In this document: one piece after another, positions 41,489 to 49,629 of the stretch
How positions within the stretch are numbered: position 1 is the first letter of the stretch
Layout of the letters: each line of letters opens with the position of its first letter
Source of the DNA: Caldithrix abyssi DSM 13497
Lineage (GTDB): Bacteria; Electryoneota; AABM5-125-24; Hatepunaeales; Hatepunaeaceae
Reading direction: 5' to 3'
DNA: 64,000 nucleotides
NCBI GenBank assembly: GCA_945865405.1
Contig: CAMBDS010000009.1
Location: 1-64,000, forward strand
The notes under the pieces: model-generated
Seen by the model: the letters and a program-made list of their open reading frames with translations, nothing else
The model's database searches: none
What the model was told of the DNA's origin: nothing
Made by a program: the position numbers and the translations under genes

Positions 41489-42064
41489 TTGAAAATCGGC
41501 GTCCTTGCCGTGCAAGGCTCTTACGCCCTCCACGTCAAGTCTCTTCTTGCCTGTGACGTCGAGCCAGTTCTGGTTAAACGGTCGAAGCATCTTGAGGGAA
41601 TTTCCGGGATCATCCTCCCGGGCGGAGAATCGACGACTTTCCATATCGTGATGTCGGAAGACGATCTTCTCGTCAGCCTGAAAACAGCTATCCAGAAAGG
41701 TCTCCCGACTTGGGGAACTTGTGCCGGAGCGATCATGTTGGGTCACGGTGAAGGCATCCCCGAACGCTGGAATCTGATCGGTATCGAGGTTGCCCGCAAC
41801 GCCTTTGGCAGACAGGTCGATTCCTTCGTCGCGCTGTTGGAAATCTCGAAATTCGATTCACTTTTTGACGGCGTCTTCATCCGAGCACCTCGCCTTAAGG
41901 TTGTCGCACCGACCGTTACGATCATGAGCACTCTTTCCGGTGAACCGGTGATGGCTTCCGAGCGCAACATCCTCGTCACCACCTTTCATCCGGAGCTGAC
42001 TGAAGATTTGCGGGTTCACCAGCTTTTTCTGAAGAAATTCTGCAACTGGAACCTCAACGAATGA
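41489..42064 (+). CDS. pdxT: Pyridoxal 5'-phosphate synthase, glutaminase subunit
   Basis: 191 residues from a TTG at 41489, which gives 'LKIGVLAVQGSYALHV' exactly at the expected PdxT N-terminus; a longer open frame upstream only overlaps pdxS. Class I glutaminase residues are visible: 'LPGGESTTF', nucleophile Cys in 'WGTCAGAIML' and His/Glu in 'TTFHPELTEDLRVHQLF'. It supplies ammonia to PdxS. 'RNAFGRQVDSF' is the typical interface segment. It is followed by a hairpin and a strong terminator. Confidence 0.93.
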   Translation: MKIGVLAVQGSYALHVKSLLACDVEPVLVKRSKHLEGISGIILPGGESTTFHIVMSEDDLLVSLKTAIQKGLPTWGTCAGAIMLGHGEGIPERWNLIGIEVARNAFGRQVDSFVALLEISKFDSLFDGVFIRAPRLKVVAPTVTIMSTLSGEPVMASERNILVTTFHPELTEDLRVHQLFLKKFCNWNLNE

Positions 42065-42088
42065 GGATAGTTTCTATAAAATCAACTC

Positions 42089-42106
42089 TACCACCTGAAG
42101 GTGGTA
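42089..42106 (+). repeat. Small perfect hairpin after pdxT
   Basis: TACCACCT-GA-AGGTGGTA, 24 nt after the pdxT stop. It has no U-tract, so it is more likely an mRNA-stabilising hairpin ahead of the terminator. Confidence 0.55.
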
Positions 42107-42118
42107 TCTCCTAAGAAC

Positions 42119-42160
42119 AAAAGGGGGTAAGACGCATAGACTGCGCCTGCCCCCTTTTTT
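42119..42160 (+). terminator. Rho-independent terminator of pdxST
   Basis: AAAAGGGGG (42119-42127) pairs with CCCCCTTTT (42150-42158), with an inner CGCA/TGCG pairing, and ends in a run of six T. Confidence 0.9.
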
Positions 42161-42196
42161 ATTCAATAGAACCATTAACAAATACGGGAGGATCGC

Positions 42197-43324
42197 ATGA
42201 TATCCAGGATCGAGCTAAAAGAACTGGCGTCGCACTCAGAGCGAGACGCCTATTTCGTCAGCCTGTTTCTCAACGTAGATCCCACGCAAGTCAAACAAGA
42301 GGAGTGGTTATTACACTTCAAAAATCTGTCCAGAAACGCAATAAATGCTATGCCAAACGGGGACAAGACCTATGTCACCCCCGATATTCATAAACTCGAA
42401 CAATACCTAACAGACCGGCCGGACGGCTTGAAGCGCGGTCTGGCAATAATATCTTCGACTGCCAAAAACTTTTGGTGGGTTTACAACTCCTCGCTGCCCT
42501 TCATGTCCGACCTCGTCGTCAACCGGACACCATTCATCAAACCAATCGCCCATCAGATCGACCAGTACCAACGCTACCTGATTGCCCTCGTCGCCGGCGA
42601 TACCGTCAGGCTGTTCATAGCCGGTATGGGCGAAATAATCGAAGTCACCGACATCTATCACCCCTCTGGCTCTCAGAACACCCTCCGTGACGGGCACTCA
42701 GGCGATATGGGTGAAGAGCGTGCACAGCATCGAAAAAATAATATACGCCACATCCTCTACCGCGATGCAATTCACGTCATCGAAAAACTCCTCGTCAAAG
42801 AGGAGATCAAGCGGATCATTCTCCTCGGGACCGATTCGGCTCGCGGTAACTTCAAGGAGACACTCTCCGAACCGTTACTCCATAAATTTGTCGCCGAAGG
42901 TCATATTGACAAGGCTGCGAGTGAAAGTGATGTACTCGAAAAAAGCTTGCCGCTGATGAAGGTCGTTGAGTACAAATTCGAGCGCATCGCCTTGAACGAG
43001 CTGTTCGACAAAGCCGGAGCCCTCGAAGGTGCCAGCGCGATTGGCTTGAAAAGCGTCCTCGATGCCCTTCAGCAAGGAAACGTTCGCAAACTCTACGTAA
43101 TGACCCACATGGTCGCTGACGGGATGAGTTGTTCGCAATGCAAAGCACTTTCCGAGATCATTCCGGGCAACTGCCCCTGGTGTGGCGGAAAGATGGAGAC
43201 CGTTCCCTTTATTTACGATCAGGTTATCCAAAAAGCTCTTGAGCAGGGCGCTCGTGTTGACCTTCTCGAAGAGGCCCACGACCTCGTCAAAGCAGGAGGT
43301 ATCGGCGCGCTCCTTCGCTACTAA
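42197..43324 (+). CDS. eRF1-like protein, bacterial archaeo-eukaryotic release factor family (baeRF)
   Basis: 375 residues, ATG at 42197 with GGGAGG upstream. 'AYFVSLFLNVDPTQVKQEEW' at the N-terminus, the Rho-like middle 'RYLIALVAGDTVRLFIAGMGEIIEVTDI', the His/Arg-rich linker 'ERAQHRKNNIRHIL', 'IKRIILLGTDSARGNF' and an L7Ae-like C-terminal domain match the baeRF/Vms1 (eRF1-related) group, closest in pattern to family 10. The C-terminal domain contains a zinc ribbon with Cys312, Cys315, Cys326 and Cys329 (CSQC ... CPWC). Eukaryotic relatives release peptides from stalled ribosomes; bacterial members are little studied. The family call is from pattern recognition. Confidence 0.72.
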   Translation: MISRIELKELASHSERDAYFVSLFLNVDPTQVKQEEWLLHFKNLSRNAINAMPNGDKTYVTPDIHKLEQYLTDRPDGLKRGLAIISSTAKNFWWVYNSSLPFMSDLVVNRTPFIKPIAHQIDQYQRYLIALVAGDTVRLFIAGMGEIIEVTDIYHPSGSQNTLRDGHSGDMGEERAQHRKNNIRHILYRDAIHVIEKLLVKEEIKRIILLGTDSARGNFKETLSEPLLHKFVAEGHIDKAASESDVLEKSLPLMKVVEYKFERIALNELFDKAGALEGASAIGLKSVLDALQQGNVRKLYVMTHMVADGMSCSQCKALSEIIPGNCPWCGGKMETVPFIYDQVIQKALEQGARVDLLEEAHDLVKAGGIGALLRY

Positions 43325-43353
43325 TTCGGTCGATCACAGTCGCACGAACACTT

Positions 43354-43500
43354 CGGAGTGCTGAGGCTTGCCTAAGCCTTGGTATCCGCTGGCAGACGCC
43401 CTCGTCTGCCAGCACTTTTGGTGTCATACGTCTCGTGTGACACCCATCCTTTCTACTTTCCTCTTTCTTCATCTGCCGCAGGGTGTCCCCACCCTGCGGC
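43354..43500. repeat. Array of four different palindromes
   Basis: In order: GGCTTGCCTAAGCC-type element (43358-43378, GCTTGC class, preceded by CGGAGTGC); GCTGGCAGACG-CCCT-CGTCTGCCAGC (43388-43413); GGTGTCA-centred element (43420-43444, CGTCTC class); GCCGCAGGGTG-TCCC-CACCCTGCGGC (43475-43500). A fifth, decayed one (ACGAGCTCGCTTGCGC) is near 43538. The array follows the baeRF stop and probably ends its transcript. Confidence 0.75.
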
Positions 43501-43696
43501 ATTAAAACAAATTTTCACAAAGGAATTCCCTTCAGAGTACACGAGCTCGCTTGCGCCCCGTACCCAACTTTCCAACTTGCCAACTACCCACTTGCAAAAT
43601 CCCTTTTGATTCGTTAGATTATCATAAGTGACTCAATTATCCTCTTCTTCATGCTTCCAGCCAGTACATTTTACTATTATCGGAACAGGACTTCCC

Positions 43697-46294
43697 ATGA
43701 ACTGCTTCACCGCACTGCCGGGCATCATACTCCTTCTACTAATCTCTCTCTCTAATCTTCACGCGGCAATCATCCGCATCCCCCAGGACGAAGCCTCTAT
43801 TCAAGACGGTTGCGATAACGGCCAAAACGGCGATACATTACGCATCTCCGCCGGTCGTTGGGCGGAATCGGTGCTGATCCATAACAGATTTTTCGTCCTC
43901 GAAGGCGACACTTCCCACCCTGAAAATACCATAATCAACCCACCAGCAGGCGGTCCTGCCGTTCAAATAATGGGCAATCTCGGCGGACAGATCGTTCTAA
44001 AAGGACTCACTTTGACCGGTGGAACCGGCTACGAACTGGACGGCGTCACTTATGGCGGTGGGATTTATTGTCGCGCAACAGGTAATAGCTCACTGCTGAT
44101 TGAACGTTGCGTCATAAGCGGCAATATGGCTGAGGTTGGTGGCGGTATTTACTCGCGAGGAGTTCATCCATATACTTCCCTGTGCCGAATAGAATTTAAC
44201 TCGGCTACATTGGGTGCTGCCGCCTACTGCGACGGGCCTGCAACCAACAATTACACTATGGGCTTCACTTGGACTATCTTCGCCCATAATGAAGGCCAAA
44301 ATTCCATAGTTGAACTCGATTCAATCCCGCAACCGATTGTTTTGCGCAACTGCACCATCTCCAAAAACGAGTCACAAACTTACTTGTTCTGCCTTATCCA
44401 GAGTCAGTTGGACATTCAAGGCACAATTCTCTGGGATAACAATGAAAACATTATTTATCGCACTGCAAGTCGCTCTTCGCTTTTGTTCCGTTATTCGCTT
44501 GTCCAAGATGGTCAACAGTGTGTAGAAGGTCGAATTGACCAGTGGACAGGCGATATGTTGACCGTTTCGCCCCAATTTACAAACCCGGCTACCAATGATT
44601 TCAGCCTTCGCACTACCTCGCCATGTATCGATCACGGCTATCCCTACAACACCCTCGATCGTGACGGCAGCCGAAGCGACATGGGAGCGATTCCATTCCA
44701 CCATCACAACGGACTCATGTTCACATTGATCGGAGGCGTCAACTTTGAGTCCATTGCTGATGCATCCTTAAACATAACGACGCCCAGAAACTACTCAATT
44801 CACTTGGAGACTGATCAAAACGGCCGTGCTTCGATTTTTGACTTCCCTGACAACGCACATCCCAATACATTTATCGTTGAAATTCAACACCCTGCATTTG
44901 TCGATCGGAATTTCGACTTCCAACTGGAAGTAAACGATACAACCGCCCTGACTTACACCCTTTCGCCAGCAACTTTTTCAGTTTCGCCTTCATCTCTTTC
45001 GCTCAACCTTTTGCGCGGTGAATCGACGACTGCGTCGATTGAAGTTCGCAATACCACTGAATTGACCCTCAATTGGGCAACCCAACGCTCTCTACAGTAT
45101 TCGATTTTAGCTGAATTCGACATCGAAGATTACGGGCGGGTTGACGGATTTGCTTTCGACGGAGATTTTTTCTACCTCCCCCAATACCTCCCCGATGGCG
45201 ACCGATACATTCACGTTCTGGGTCGTAACGGTCGCTTCGTTCGCAGATTTTTACAGCCCAATCAGGATGGCGCAGGCCTTCGCGACCTCGAATGGGACGG
45301 CACAAATCTCTGGGGAGTGGGTAACGGACGATCCTACTGCTTCACCAGAGATGGAGAACTGCTTCAAAGCTGGTCGATTGGCATCACCGCAACCAGCATC
45401 ATCTGGGATTCAGGACGCAATATTTTATGGGTTGCCGGAGCGCTATCTTCAGTAATCGGGTACGACCGGAACGGCAACAGAGTCGGTCAATCACTCCCCC
45501 GGCAAGTCCAGGTTCACCACGGAATGGCATACAATCCCGACGACGAACAGGATCATAAACTCTATATCCTGACAACCGGAGCGAATGATGAGACCGACGT
45601 CCTTGTCAAAATGAACACAACCACCCTCGACACCTTGATGGTCGGCACTCTTGAAAATCGCGTAGGTCGGAGCCTTGGCAACGGATTAACGATGACGACT
45701 CTGTATCAATTAAACGGCAGAGCGACCTGGGTTGTCCAAACTATCGACTCGACCGGACGGAACATCCAACACAAACTTTCGCTTTTGCAATTTGACGATT
45801 CTCAAGGCTGGTTAGTCCCCTGGGTTACCAAAGGCATCGTTCAACCCGGCAACGCTTTCACTATCGATCTCGGCTTCCGCACCGTACTCGGCGAAACTGA
45901 TACCCTTGATGACGGCGACTACGAAACAACCCTTTCGGTAGCCTTAGACCTTCCTTCCGAACAAATATCTATTCCAATTCGCCTTCATGTCGGCCCAAAT
46001 GCAGTGCAAAATGATAAAGGCGACATCCCTCACGCCCATCACCTCTCCCCACCCTTCCCGAATCCGTTCAATTCATTTGTAAATCTTGACTTCCAAATGC
46101 AGAGCGCCAGCAACGTCGAGTTAAAAGTGGTGGACTTGAGTGGGAGAGTGGTGAAAGAGGTGCTCAAAGGAGAGTATCCCTGCGGCTCGCACCGCCTCGT
46201 TTGGAACGCAGATGGAGTCGCGGCGGGCGAGTATCTATTGCTTTTTGAAGCAGATGGCGTGCGGCAGGTGAGAAAAGTTGTGCTTATCAAGTAG
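43697..46294 (+). CDS. Parallel beta-helix / propeller protein with sorting domain
   Basis: 865 residues from the ATG at 43697 (AGGA about 9 nt upstream). Sec signal 'GIILLLLISLSNLHA'. Beta-helix ('IRIPQDEASIQDGCDNGQNGDTLRISAGR', about 20-350), sandwich (about 370-430), propeller ('LRDLEWDGTNLWGVGNGRSYCF', about 480-680), then the sorting domain 'FPNPFNSFVNLDFQ ... VRKVVLIK'. It has the same order of domains as the minus-strand paralogues but is the most divergent of the five, lies on the other strand and has no palindrome in the sorting-domain loop. It thus shows the ancestral state of that loop. Confidence 0.85.
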   Translation: MNCFTALPGIILLLLISLSNLHAAIIRIPQDEASIQDGCDNGQNGDTLRISAGRWAESVLIHNRFFVLEGDTSHPENTIINPPAGGPAVQIMGNLGGQIVLKGLTLTGGTGYELDGVTYGGGIYCRATGNSSLLIERCVISGNMAEVGGGIYSRGVHPYTSLCRIEFNSATLGAAAYCDGPATNNYTMGFTWTIFAHNEGQNSIVELDSIPQPIVLRNCTISKNESQTYLFCLIQSQLDIQGTILWDNNENIIYRTASRSSLLFRYSLVQDGQQCVEGRIDQWTGDMLTVSPQFTNPATNDFSLRTTSPCIDHGYPYNTLDRDGSRSDMGAIPFHHHNGLMFTLIGGVNFESIADASLNITTPRNYSIHLETDQNGRASIFDFPDNAHPNTFIVEIQHPAFVDRNFDFQLEVNDTTALTYTLSPATFSVSPSSLSLNLLRGESTTASIEVRNTTELTLNWATQRSLQYSILAEFDIEDYGRVDGFAFDGDFFYLPQYLPDGDRYIHVLGRNGRFVRRFLQPNQDGAGLRDLEWDGTNLWGVGNGRSYCFTRDGELLQSWSIGITATSIIWDSGRNILWVAGALSSVIGYDRNGNRVGQSLPRQVQVHHGMAYNPDDEQDHKLYILTTGANDETDVLVKMNTTTLDTLMVGTLENRVGRSLGNGLTMTTLYQLNGRATWVVQTIDSTGRNIQHKLSLLQFDDSQGWLVPWVTKGIVQPGNAFTIDLGFRTVLGETDTLDDGDYETTLSVALDLPSEQISIPIRLHVGPNAVQNDKGDIPHAHHLSPPFPNPFNSFVNLDFQMQSASNVELKVVDLSGRVVKEVLKGEYPCGSHRLVWNADGVAAGEYLLLFEADGVRQVRKVVLIK

Positions 46295-46306
46295 AAGCTT
46301 AAATGT

Positions 46307-46331
46307 GGTGTCACACGTCTCGTGTGACACC
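46307..46331. repeat. Perfect palindrome with CGTCTCG centre
   Basis: Arms GGTGTCACACG and CGTGTGACACC around TCT. It lies between convergent genes, 12 nt after the beta-helix stop and 8 nt before the DUF2461 stop, and could terminate both. Confidence 0.75.
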
Positions 46332-46339
46332 ATTCCTGA

Positions 46340-47071
46340 TTATCCTTTAGAGACAGCCTTCCAGATCTTTTCGACCCCTTTATCCGGGGCCTTGATCCCC
46401 TTCCCCAACTCCCCCAGTCGCGCCATCAGCTCCCCGCCCGGCGTCACCATGAACAGGTAAGTCGGCAGCATCCGGCACATATCGACGAAGCACTCCCGCA
46501 TCGGATCGCCGGCAAAGTCAGGCTTGGCGGTCGTCACCAGCCATGTCGAGCGAGCCTGCAACAGCGGCTGAATCTCTAGCGGCGCATCCGGATAGAGCGG
46601 CTTGGCGTAAGGGTTTTCGCTGTAAGTCTTGACGCCCCCTACTTCGTTCAGTGCCTCCATGTAGCGGTGCCACCGTGCGAAGTGCCTCACCAGGTTCTCG
46701 CGCCAAACGTCGAGCGGTTCCCGTTTCTGCGACCCGATCCCCGCCCCGGCCGACCATCCCTGGCCGTTCAGTCCGACGAAGAAGTCTGCCTCGGCAGGCA
46801 TCATCCCGCCGAACGAGACCCACATATGTTCTTTGTAGATTGGCTTGTTGGGAGCGAAGCGGATGTCGTTGTTGATGCGCGACACTTTCGCTTTGCCTGT
46901 AAATTCCGGCAGGATGCTTCCGACGGGAGCCGCCAGCCCTTCGGCAAGCTCTTTCAGCGGCAGGCGGACGTGTGCGTCGTAGCGGGCGCGGTTGGCGTCG
47001 AACCACGGTTTGCTGTTGTTTTCGCTCAGTTCTTTCATGAACTTGAACGATTCTCGGCTCAGTCCCGCCAT
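46340..47071 (-). CDS. DUF2461-family protein
   Basis: 243 residues, ATG at 47071, directly abutting the stop of the upstream TfoX-like gene. The opening 'SFKFMKELSENNSKPWFDANRARYDAHVRLPLKELAEGLA', then 'KAKVSRINNDIRFAPNKPIYKEHMWVSFGG' and 'DFFVGLNGQGWSAGAGI' are diagnostic of the DUF2461 (TIGR02453) family. Function is unknown; members are cytosolic and widespread in FCB bacteria. Length is normal. Confidence 0.88.
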   Translation of the reverse strand: MAGLSRESFKFMKELSENNSKPWFDANRARYDAHVRLPLKELAEGLAAPVGSILPEFTGKAKVSRINNDIRFAPNKPIYKEHMWVSFGGMMPAEADFFVGLNGQGWSAGAGIGSQKREPLDVWRENLVRHFARWHRYMEALNEVGGVKTYSENPYAKPLYPDAPLEIQPLLQARSTWLVTTAKPDFAGDPMRECFVDMCRMLPTYLFMVTPGGELMARLGELGKGIKAPDKGVEKIWKAVSKG

Positions 47072-47467
47072 CTACTTCCCTTTCTCTTTACTGCGTACTT
47101 CTTCCTTCTTACTTCGTACTTTCTTTTTGGGTGCTCCTTCGTCGGTCTTGACGTATGCGAGGGCTTTCTCAATCCAGTCCCATCGCTCCAGGTATGTCTC
47201 GGTTTCGGGATAGGTTATGACGGCCCAGGTCCCCATCGGTCGCTCGCCCATCGGGGCAAACGGGACGACTTCGGGCAAGGCGAGCGCGGCTTCGTAGTCG
47301 GTGCGGGGGAGTTTCAAGCAGACGCCGTCGTCGAACGGGAAGGCGAAGACGCGGTCTTGCCATTTCCAGCCGGGGTGGCCGAAGATCATGCCGCGCTGAA
47401 CGTCGGGGTAGCGTTTCATCTCGTGGTGCAGAAGCTCGACGATATCGTCGCGATAGTTATTGTTCAT
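47072..47467 (-). CDS. TfoX N-terminal-like / YjbR-like small protein
   Basis: 131 residues from the ATG at 47467. Residues 20-100 ('DVQRGMIFGHPGWKWQDRVFAFPFDDGVCLKLPRTDYEAAL ... PFAPMGERPMGTWAVI') follow the pattern of TfoX N-terminal domains, small folds also found as stand-alone proteins of unknown role. The C-terminal 20 residues (KKKVRSKKEEVRSKEKGK) are all basic or acidic and are encoded by a repetitive GAAGTAAGAAGGAAG-like tract, so the tail may be an addition from a repeat. It is followed without gap by the DUF2461 gene, suggesting an operon. Confidence 0.65.
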   Translation of the reverse strand: MNNNYRDDIVELLHHEMKRYPDVQRGMIFGHPGWKWQDRVFAFPFDDGVCLKLPRTDYEAALALPEVVPFAPMGERPMGTWAVITYPETETYLERWDWIEKALAYVKTDEGAPKKKVRSKKEEVRSKEKGK

Positions 47468-47789
47468 TTTATCCAACACCAAGCAGAGGGGCACTATTTA
47501 TCTTCACATCGTCACAATCGTCACAGGGCTTACGGGACGGTCGTTTCGGGGAATTTTGAAAAATATTTATCTTCACCAACTTCACAGGACAAGGTTTAAG
47601 GTTGAGTGTTTAAGGTTAAATGGACGGGAAAATTGACAGTTGGCAATATACTGAATTATTTTGCAGAATGCAAGGGATTGTCGGGGTAATACGACTGACA
47701 GAAGAAAAAGAGCGATGTTTTGGGACGGAAGGGAGAATATCTGAGCTTGGCTTCCGAAAGCCGATCAACACTAGCTTAGCTACGTAAAA
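47468..47789. other. Spacer of about 320 bp
   Basis: No gene, hairpin or promoter that I can support. The base composition changes here: the gene to the right (47790-48821) is AT-rich, in contrast to the GC-rich DUF2461 region. Confidence 0.5.
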
Positions 47790-48821
47790 TTACTTGAGGT
47801 TTAAGGAATTCAAAGTGAAATATGTTAGAACTGCTAGCGATAAGTCATACACTATTGTCACTACAATTCTTATCATTGACTTCGTTAATTTTTTGCCATT
47901 ATCTTTCGTTAGCTGTTCTCGATATGTCGTATCGCCGCGAGTAATCTCAAACGGAGACGAGTCACCGTATTCCATCAAAGCTTGATATGCTGAATTTGCT
48001 AAGTAGTCTCCCAAATGTGTGAAGAACCAAAATAGTGTAAGACTACCAAGTAACCAAGGGAACCTTAAATCCATATCTCCTTGTATTTGAGGAATTCGAT
48101 AATACGTACTTATGAGAAATGCCATCGAAAAAATCGGTATCGAGTATCTAATCGATCGTGATATGAGCGATTTCCATTGGGTTAATTTTGTAACAAAATG
48201 TGAAATTTCGGAAGGTGTTTTTAGACTTAAGTTCCACTCTTCCACAACGGCCAAAAGTTCTTCCGCTAGTCGTTGTTCAGTAAATTCCACAATGGCCGTA
48301 GTTCTTGCTAAAAGAAAGTCAAAATCATGATCTGCCTCCAACGTGCCAGAAAATAGCTCTCGCATTATTGACCTTGGGTCAGGCGTACTCCCTATCTTTA
48401 CAATAAGCTTGTGAGGGCGTGGCGCTTGTTGCCCCTGAATGCCTATTAAAAATTCCCAACGCACAATTATCTCTTCAGTCTTTCGAGGAATTTTCCAATC
48501 GAAATCCTGGTAATCGTCCCATTTCCCAAACTCGACGATCTCGCGCTTGTCGAGTTTAACAGTCACTTTTGTCAGACACTCATAGTGTGGATGTAGCAAC
48601 AATTTAGACTTAATCTTGTTATTAAGATCACGAATATCTTCTAAATTAATGACAACTTTTCTTGAAAAAAGTTTTTGTTTACTATCTGGTCGTGAGCCTA
48701 GAAGCACAAATATGCTTCGCAGCGATTCTTGATCAGAGAAACCAACAAGGCTACGATTCGTTTGTTCGTTTTCGCCTTTTTGGATATTAACTTCCATTTT
48801 AAATTCTTTATTAGGTTCCAA
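47790..48821 (-). CDS. Unknown AT-rich membrane protein
   Basis: 343 residues from the ATG at 48821; a start at 48797 is also possible. I do not recognise the family. Residues 1-175 are soluble and charged ('VVINLEDIRDLNNKIKSKLL', 'DDYQDFDWKIPRKTEEIIVRWEFLIG', 'PHKLIVKIGSTPDPRSIM'). Residues about 175-215 are helical. Three hydrophobic segments follow at about 223-241 (YSIPIFSMAFLISTYYRI), 253-272 (FPWLLGSLTLFWFFTHLGDY) and 316-338 (MIRIVVTIVYDLSLAVLTYF). It stands alone and is AT-rich relative to neighbours, which together with the nearby HicBA genes suggests acquisition by transfer. A sensory or effector role is only a guess. Confidence 0.7.
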   Translation of the reverse strand: MEPNKEFKMEVNIQKGENEQTNRSLVGFSDQESLRSIFVLLGSRPDSKQKLFSRKVVINLEDIRDLNNKIKSKLLLHPHYECLTKVTVKLDKREIVEFGKWDDYQDFDWKIPRKTEEIIVRWEFLIGIQGQQAPRPHKLIVKIGSTPDPRSIMRELFSGTLEADHDFDFLLARTTAIVEFTEQRLAEELLAVVEEWNLSLKTPSEISHFVTKLTQWKSLISRSIRYSIPIFSMAFLISTYYRIPQIQGDMDLRFPWLLGSLTLFWFFTHLGDYLANSAYQALMEYGDSSPFEITRGDTTYREQLTKDNGKKLTKSMIRIVVTIVYDLSLAVLTYFTLNSLNLK

Positions 48822-48930
48822 TAGATAAACCTTTTTGTATTTGACAGTTTATGATAAGGTTACACTGGCTACTCTTGTATACCATGCGAACCAAATTATG
48901 AAGAGGAGCAATGGCAAGCGTCGCCCTTAC

Positions 48931-49065
48931 GGGCGAACCTCGCGTTCGCCCTCATAAGGCAAGAACGTGATTCAATGTAATATCGGTATTGGGGAAAGTC
49001 AAGGGACAAGCGGGTGACTGGTGGGCTGGTTGCTGGTGATTGGTCGATGGACAGGCAGGGACGCC
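48931..49065. repeat. Palindromic modules upstream of the hicA side
   Basis: GGGCGAAC-CTCGC-GTTCGCCC (48931-48951), preceded by GCCCTTACGGGC. Further on, GGACAGGCAGGGACGCC (49049-49065) shares its word with the palindrome inside the sorting domain at 31807-31826. No gene lies in this 250-bp spacer. Confidence 0.6.
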
Positions 49066-49073
49066 CGGCTACG

Positions 49074-49304
49074 TTACAACTCCAACCAAACCTCTTCAGC
49101 CTGTTTCGCGGTCAGCCCCGCCTGCCGCCAAATGGAGCTTAAAGTTCCTGCGGGGATACTCCGCTTGTTGCGCGGCACTATTACTACCCGCATTTTGCCG
49201 TCAAATTGGCCTGTATATACATCCTCCTTGCCGTGACGCTTAAACGTAATCCCAATCGAATTCAAAATTTGAACAACTTCTGCAGTTGACAAATTCTTAA
49301 GCAT
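49074..49304 (-). CDS. hicA: HicA-like toxin, catalytic His apparently missing
   Basis: 76 residues, ATG at 49304, overlapping hicB by 8 nt. The HicA double-stranded RNA-binding-like fold is recognisable: 'STAEVVQILNSIGITFKRHG', then 'VVIVPRNKRSIPAGTLSSIWRQAGL'. Active HicA mRNA interferases carry a His in a G-(S/K)-H-x-x-Y motif. Here the place reads G-K-E-D-V-Y, with no His after the Gly, though one precedes it (RHG). The protein may be inactive, or the site may be shifted. Paired with HicB upstream in hicB-hicA order. Confidence 0.75.
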   Translation of the reverse strand: MLKNLSTAEVVQILNSIGITFKRHGKEDVYTGQFDGKMRVVIVPRNKRSIPAGTLSSIWRQAGLTAKQAEEVWLEL

Positions 49305-49572
49305 ACGTCACATTCCAGGGAAATGCCTTCAATCTCTGCTCGCTGGAATTTGGTTCGGTAAAGAGAAAATCTCGTAACTCATCCATCGGAACAGGCCGGT
49401 ACATTTCTGCCGTAAGACCTTCATCACGCATGAACTCGACGTAAGTCTCTATTGCGTTTTTTAATCCTGTCAGTGCTTCATCTTCAGTAGCTCCGCATGA
49501 AGCGACATCGAACTCGACACATAGCGAAGCGTATTGGGTGCCGTCTTGTTTTACCAAACATGTCAGTTTCAT
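49297..49572 (-). CDS. hicB: HicB-like antitoxin
   Basis: 91 residues, ATG at 49572. 'CLVKQDGTQYASLCVEFDVASCGATEDEALTGLKNAIETYVEFMRDEG' is the partial RNase H-like fold of HicB antitoxins. The C-terminal part ('PVPMDELRDFLFTEPNSSEQRLKAFPW') does not show a clear helix-turn-helix or ribbon-helix-helix motif, so DNA binding is uncertain. It overlaps hicA by 8 nt and would neutralise it. Confidence 0.8.
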   Translation of the reverse strand: MKLTCLVKQDGTQYASLCVEFDVASCGATEDEALTGLKNAIETYVEFMRDEGLTAEMYRPVPMDELRDFLFTEPNSSEQRLKAFPWNVTYA

Positions 49573-49629
49573 CGCTCAACAATCCTTCCGTTATTGATTT
49601 TTCGTTACTGGCAGAAACTGAGGCCCTTC

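Noticed and set aside
43354-43500. CRISPR-like array of short repeats
   Set aside because: The units are different palindromes, not identical repeats with spacers, and no cas gene is present.
46667-47599. 310-codon plus-strand frame opposite the DUF2461 and TfoX-like genes
   Set aside because: Antisense of two recognisable genes; no domain, no start signal.
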